Positions 5,194 through 5,996 of a stretch of 5,996 nt of DNA are shown here, one piece after another. The translations under genes and the position numbers were made by a program. The DNA is from Chitinophagales bacterium (lineage in GTDB: Bacteria; Bacteroidota; Bacteroidia; Chitinophagales; Saprospiraceae). The DNA lies in assembly GCA_013297575.1 (NCBI GenBank), contig JAAFHO010000371.1, positions 1 to 5,996 of the forward strand. Direction: 5' to 3'. Below the pieces are notes generated by a model. The model was not told the origin of the DNA and made no database searches. It saw only the letters and a program-made list of their open reading frames with translations. Each line of letters begins with the position of its first letter. Position 1 is the stretch's first letter.

Positions 5194-5996
5194 ATGAAAG
5201 CCTTAGTACTGAATAACATCAACCAACCTCTTGATTATCAAGAAGTTGAAAATTTAGTTTCGGATAAAAAAAATAAGGTTGTTACCTTAAAAGCGGCGGC
5301 ATTGAACCACCGCGACCTGTGGATTACAAAAGGGCAATATGCAGGAATTAAGTTTCCAACGATACTTGGTAGCGATGGCGCGGGTATTTGCGACGGTCAG
5401 GAGGTGATTATCAACCCTTCGCTGAATTGGGGGAGTAACGAGCGTTTTCAAGGGCCAAATTATAGTATCCTGGGTTTGCCGGTGAATGGTACGTTTGCAG
5501 AAGAAGTACTGGTGCCTAATGCCAATATTATGCCTAAACCAGAGCATCTTTCTATGGAAGAAGCCGCTGCATTGCCTTTGGCTGGTTTGACTGCATGGCG
5601 GGTGCTGCATACGCGGTGCCAAGTAAAAAAGGGTGAAAAAGTACTTATTAGTGGTATTGGCGGTGGCGTGGCATTGTTTGTACTGCAATTTGCGGTGGCT
5701 GCTGGCGCGGAAGTATGGGTAACTTCGGGGTCGGATGAAAAAATTGAGAAGGCAGTGAGGATGGGCGCGACTGCTGGGATCAATTACCACACTACGGATT
5801 GGGACAAACAACTACGACAACAAGCGGGTGGTTTTGATGTGATCATTGATTCGGCGGCGGGTGACCAGTTTGCTAAATTGGTGGGACTTAGTAATATAGG
5901 TGGTCGTTTGGGTATTTATGGGGGTACTTTGGGTAAGATTAATGGCCTTAGTCCGCAACTTATTTTTTGGAAACAAATGAGCATTCATGGCTCTAC
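5194..5996 (+). CDS. zinc-free medium-chain dehydrogenase / quinone-oxidoreductase-like protein (3' end outside window)
   Basis: This is the first 267 codons of a medium-chain dehydrogenase/reductase, a cytoplasmic NAD(P)H-dependent oxidoreductase; the full family length is usually 320-340 aa. The N-terminal GroES-like catalytic domain has AALNHRDLWITKGQY (35-49), where the catalytic-zinc Cys of alcohol dehydrogenases is replaced by the N-H-x-D pattern, and GSDGAG (59-64) in place of the GHE motif. The four-Cys structural-zinc loop is also missing. These losses place it with zinc-independent quinone oxidoreductase or enoyl-reductase types rather than true alcohol dehydrogenases. The Rossmann domain is clear: EEAAALPLAGLTAW (122-135), KVLISGIGGGVALFVLQFA (149-167), and VTSGSDEK (176-183) where the nucleotide phosphate would bind, suggesting NADPH. 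FDVIIDSAAG (214-223) follows. The ATG is preceded by very T-rich DNA and no Shine-Dalgarno sequence. The substrate is unknown. Confidence 0.93.
   Translation, partial: MKALVLNNINQPLDYQEVENLVSDKKNKVVTLKAAALNHRDLWITKGQYAGIKFPTILGSDGAGICDGQEVIINPSLNWGSNERFQGPNYSILGLPVNGTFAEEVLVPNANIMPKPEHLSMEEAAALPLAGLTAWRVLHTRCQVKKGEKVLISGIGGGVALFVLQFAVAAGAEVWVTSGSDEKIEKAVRMGATAGINYHTTDWDKQLRQQAGGFDVIIDSAAGDQFAKLVGLSNIGGRLGIYGGTLGKINGLSPQLIFWKQMSIHGS

Noticed and set aside
5287..5811. Two overlapping minus-strand open frames (5287-5811 and 5460-5783)
   Set aside because: Both are antisense to the clear medium-chain dehydrogenase gene and show no family motifs.

Overview
The window looks like a chromosomal segment of a Bacteroidota bacterium. 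The evidence is AT-rich DNA with A/T-rich leaders and no Shine-Dalgarno sequences at the starts, matches to the Bacteroidota-type promoter (TTTG ... TAnnTTTG), a Tat-signal sugar isomerase/epimerase-like protein, and a small lipoprotein of unknown family. This assignment is an inference from style, not from a marker gene.

Layout. From 1 to 2235, minus strand, lies a Type II restriction-modification operon: an endonuclease-like gene (343 aa) followed, with a 4-base ATGA overlap, by a cytosine-5 DNA methyltransferase that runs off the left edge inside its last conserved motif. From 2236 to 2563 there is the operon promoter region and a long imperfect hairpin that looks like an integron attC site. 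From 2564 to 3202, minus strand, is an unrecognised 212-aa protein with a PD-(D/E)XK nuclease-like signature. Its gene sits tightly between GTTAGCG/CGCTAAC core-like heptamers, as a gene in an integron cassette does. From 3218 to 3520 there is AT-rich non-coding DNA ending in a strong rho-independent terminator.

The right half has visibly higher GC and looks like ordinary chromosome. It holds a Tat-exported xylose-isomerase-like TIM-barrel protein (minus), a divergent 160-aa lipoprotein (plus), a 234-bp AT-rich spacer with hairpins, and the first 267 codons of a zinc-free medium-chain dehydrogenase/quinone oxidoreductase (plus), cut by the right edge.

How the genes fit together. The left 3.2 kb reads as an acquired defence-type segment: a self-contained restriction-modification pair plus an adjacent nuclease-like cassette gene. 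The right part shows three unrelated housekeeping or metabolic genes with no evident link to it. The most interesting signal is the cassette architecture around the 212-aa gene, with no integrase in view. I see no CRISPR array, tRNA, rRNA, transposase or insertion-sequence ends.
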